33,335 nucleotides of DNA from Acidimicrobiales bacterium (GTDB lineage Bacteria > Actinomycetota > Acidimicrobiia > Acidimicrobiales > Ilumatobacteraceae), in the NCBI GenBank assembly GCA_030832455.1, contig JAURJB010000013.1, positions 1 to 33,335 on the forward strand, written 5' to 3'. Of the stretch, positions 31,381 through 33,335 are shown one piece after another (positions within the stretch are counted from its first letter, which is position 1; every line of letters starts with the position of its first letter). The notes below the pieces were generated by a model, which was not told the origin of the DNA, did not search any database, and saw nothing but the letters and a program-made list of their open reading frames with translations. The translations under genes were made by a program, and so were the position numbers.

Positions 31381-32349
31381 TTACTTACTGCGCAGTGCGT
31401 GAACGCGATCGAGCGATTGCTCGGCTTCTGCCATCATGGTGCGCACTAAGTCACCGGCATGCACAATGCTCTTGATTGCGCCAACACCTTGTCCGGCAGG
31501 CATGAACTCTTGTTCAACATCAACTGTGGTTCCCTCTGGGTAACCCAAGTGGTTGACACCGGCCTGCATTGAGGCGATTGCTTGCTGAGGAAACCCTTGC
31601 AGCGTTTCGGGGTGCTCTTCAAACTTGTTTGTCCATGCGTTGCGCACAACTCGACAGGTTTTGCCGGTGTAACTGCGTGTAATCACGGTGCCGTCTTCAA
31701 GCGTGTCGATCAGCTTTTCTTTGTAGCCATCAACACCGCGTGCTTCGTGCGTGGCAATAAAGCGTGTGCCAACCCACACGCCGTCGGCGCCAAGTGCAAG
31801 CGATGCTGCAAGTCCGCGACCGTCAAACAAACCACCTGCGGCAACCACCACCATCTTGTCGCCAACAGCGTCGACTACTTGTGGCACAAGTGCCATGGTG
31901 GCAACGGTGCCGGTGTGTCCGCCACCTTCGGTGCCTTGGGCAACAACAAAGTCGCAACCGCTTTCGTATGCGGCTGTTGCGTGTCGAACTTTTCCGCACA
32001 TCGAACCAACGAGCACACCGTTCTTGTGCAACTTGTCAATAATGTCGCGCGGCACGCCGAGGCCTGCAACGAACACGCGTGCACCACTCTTAATAATCAA
32101 ATCAACATCGCGTTCAAGCGTGTGGGGAAGTGCGGTCAGCAAGTCAACTCCAAATCCCTTGTTGGTCAGTTGCTTCACGCCATCAATTTCGGTTTCTAAT
32201 TCACCGCTTTGCATGGTGCTGGCGCCAAGTGTGCCAAGCCCGCCTGCTTCGGAAACTGCAGCAACTAAGCGGTGATACGACACGCCACCCATTCCCGCAA
32301 GCATGATGGGAAATTCAATGTCGAGCATCTCGGTTAAGCGTGTACGCAT
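31381..32349 (-). CDS. Nitronate monooxygenase / NPD-family FMN protein
   Basis: This 322-residue TIM-barrel protein shows FPIMLAGMGGVS near the start, VAQGTEGGGHTG with the likely catalytic histidine, the phosphate-binding VVAAGGLFDGRG and GADGVWVGTRF. Family members oxidise alkyl nitronates, but many are FMN enoyl reductase-like proteins of unknown role. ATG 32349 (MRTRLTE) is preferred over the frame start at 32382, which would lie inside the upstream flavoprotein gene. It starts 4 bases after that gene's stop and is followed by the MFS gene. Confidence 0.88.
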   Translation of the reverse strand: MRTRLTEMLDIEFPIMLAGMGGVSYHRLVAAVSEAGGLGTLGASTMQSGELETEIDGVKQLTNKGFGVDLLTALPHTLERDVDLIIKSGARVFVAGLGVPRDIIDKLHKNGVLVGSMCGKVRHATAAYESGCDFVVAQGTEGGGHTGTVATMALVPQVVDAVGDKMVVVAAGGLFDGRGLAASLALGADGVWVGTRFIATHEARGVDGYKEKLIDTLEDGTVITRSYTGKTCRVVRNAWTNKFEEHPETLQGFPQQAIASMQAGVNHLGYPEGTTVDVEQEFMPAGQGVGAIKSIVHAGDLVRTMMAEAEQSLDRVHALRSK

Positions 32350-32353
32350 GGCG

Positions 32354-33335
32354 TTAACCGTAGTTCTTGAAGGCGCCGTCACGCTTCAAGAAACCCTTGT
32401 GCCACCGGCTAGGTGTAAATGCCGCCGCGCGTGGTTCGTCTTCAAACATCCAGCGCACAAAGTTGCGCCGTGTCCATGGGGTAAGGCTGGCAAGGCGAAG
32501 TGCACCACGAGCGCCGATGCTGCTCTGCAGAATCTTGCCAAGCGTTGCGCTCATGCGGTGGTCGGCAAACAAATGGTGCTTCACGAGCTTTTCGTAGTGG
32601 CGTCGAGCGATTGATGCCTCACGGTTTCCGGTCTTGATAATGGCTTGGCCGGCAAGTTGACCCGACAACAATGCCTGCCCAATGCCTTCGCCGGTCAGTG
32701 TGTCGGTCACGCATGCTGCGTCGCCTACGAACAACACGCGGCCGCTGCTCAGCGTTGCCGTGGTCACACGCGCGGGGATCGGCCATGCAGTGTGGCGATC
32801 TTCCATTACTGCGGTTGTGCCAAGTGCTTCACGAATGTGTGGGCGTTGCAACAAGTTGGGCCACAGGTCTTTCATTTCTTGCACCGAGTATTTTCCGCCA
32901 CGCAAAATGCCAAAGCCAACATTTGCTCGTCCGCCTGTTAACGGGAACGACCATGCGTAACCCGGCAACAAGTCTTTGTCGAACCATACATATAAACGAT
33001 CTTTTGCTGGGCCGGTTACGTTGCTTGCGTATTGGCGAAACGCGTGCCACTCGCCAAGGTATCCGGGTTGCGAAAGCCCAAGTGCTTTTCGCACGGGCGA
33101 CCACATGCCGTCTGCAGCAATCACAAATGTGGCGCGAATGACTCCGATGTTGTCAACGTCAATGCTCACGAAATCGCGATGCGAGTTATCAATTGCAGTA
33201 AACGCGTTGCCCTCAAGCACACTGATTCCCGCAGCTTTTGCTTGCTGCACAAGTGCGTTATCAAGTTCGATGCGCGGGGTGATTGCGGCAAACTGACCAT
33301 CGCCATGCGGCAATGGCATGTTCATTTCGCGTCCA
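32354..33335 (-). CDS. Geranylgeranyl-reductase-family FAD oxidoreductase (partial, N-terminus beyond window)
   Basis: The frame stays open past ATG 33325 to the right edge, and the visible 323+ residues lack the N-terminal GxGxxG dinucleotide fold. The gene therefore starts outside the window. Visible motifs are AADGMWSPVRKALG (FAD-contacting) and FVGDAACVTDTLTGEGIGQALLSG (the GD motif). The family reduces isoprenoid double bonds or hydroxylates related lipids. It heads, within this window, an operon with the nitronate monooxygenase and MFS genes. The exact substrate is unknown. Confidence 0.88.
   Translation of the reverse strand, partial: GREMNMPLPHGDGQFAAITPRIELDNALVQQAKAAGISVLEGNAFTAIDNSHRDFVSIDVDNIGVIRATFVIAADGMWSPVRKALGLSQPGYLGEWHAFRQYASNVTGPAKDRLYVWFDKDLLPGYAWSFPLTGGRANVGFGILRGGKYSVQEMKDLWPNLLQRPHIREALGTTAVMEDRHTAWPIPARVTTATLSSGRVLFVGDAACVTDTLTGEGIGQALLSGQLAGQAIIKTGNREASIARRHYEKLVKHHLFADHRMSATLGKILQSSIGARGALRLASLTPWTRRNFVRWMFEDEPRAAAFTPSRWHKGFLKRDGAFKNYG

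Noticed and set aside
31582-32275. Plus-strand frames of 174-205 codons opposite the nitronate monooxygenase gene
   Set aside because: Antisense shadows with unnatural composition; the minus-strand gene has clear motifs.
1-33335. RNA genes, insertion sequences, prophage or attachment sites
   Set aside because: I looked in the gaps and found no tRNA-like cloverleaf, transposase, terminal inverted repeats or integrase. The gaps are too short to hide such elements.

Overview
The window reads as a gene-dense stretch of an actinomycete chromosome, most likely an Acidimicrobiia-type aquatic member. That placement is inferred from gene content only. The supporting genes are a mycothiol-conjugate amidase-like enzyme, two F420-dependent LLM-family oxidoreductases, an actinobacterial-type DapD, a wax-ester/diacylglycerol acyltransferase, a biotin carboxylase-BCCP fusion and a B12-dependent acyl-CoA mutase large subunit. 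Base composition looks moderate (low to mid fifties %GC by eye). Coding is nearly continuous: the largest gap between genes is about 80 bp. No tRNA, rRNA, CRISPR array, insertion sequence, prophage or integration site was seen.

Layout. 1-2282 (minus): a secreted SpoIID / SGNH hydrolase / peptidoglycan-binding fusion, cut by the left edge. 2361-4078 (minus): a RhtA-like exporter coupled to a class II aldolase-like protein. 4131-5717 (plus): methylmalonyl-CoA mutase large subunit. 5721-7474 (minus): a nitroreductase coupled to a double TetR regulator. 7490-9942 (minus): lysS-dapD. 9976-11724 (minus): biotin carboxylase/BCCP, divergent from birA (11744-12496). 12515-13531 (plus): an LCP glycopolymer ligase. 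13481-15409 (minus): a PAS-PAS-GGDEF-EAL protein whose true start is unclear. 15591-16193 (minus): a PEBP lipoprotein, divergent from an Mca-like amidase (16232-17149). 17153-18506 (minus): a ChbG/YdjC-type deacetylase and a thermonuclease-like lipoprotein. 18538-20237: an F420 oxidoreductase converging on an SDR. 20298-20468: an orphan 56-residue protein.

20440-24509 (minus) looks like one six-gene operon: a small protein, a nucleotidyltransferase, a 4Fe-4S PD-(D/E)XK nuclease, a PAP2 phosphatase, a DsbA-like protein and WS/DGAT. The last four genes are joined by successive ATGA overlaps. PAP2 and WS/DGAT could carry out the last two steps of triacylglycerol synthesis. 24523-33335 holds genes suited to lipid or acyl-CoA catabolism: an alpha/beta hydrolase, an MFE2-like SDR, an acyl-CoA ligase, an F420 oxidoreductase, a beta-lactamase-fold esterase, an MFS exporter, a nitronate monooxygenase and a geranylgeranyl-reductase-like flavoprotein cut by the right edge.

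A recurrent signal is a TANNNT hexamer ending 6-8 bases before the start codon, without a Shine-Dalgarno sequence, at 15 genes. This is the signature of leaderless transcripts. It was used here to choose several start codons.
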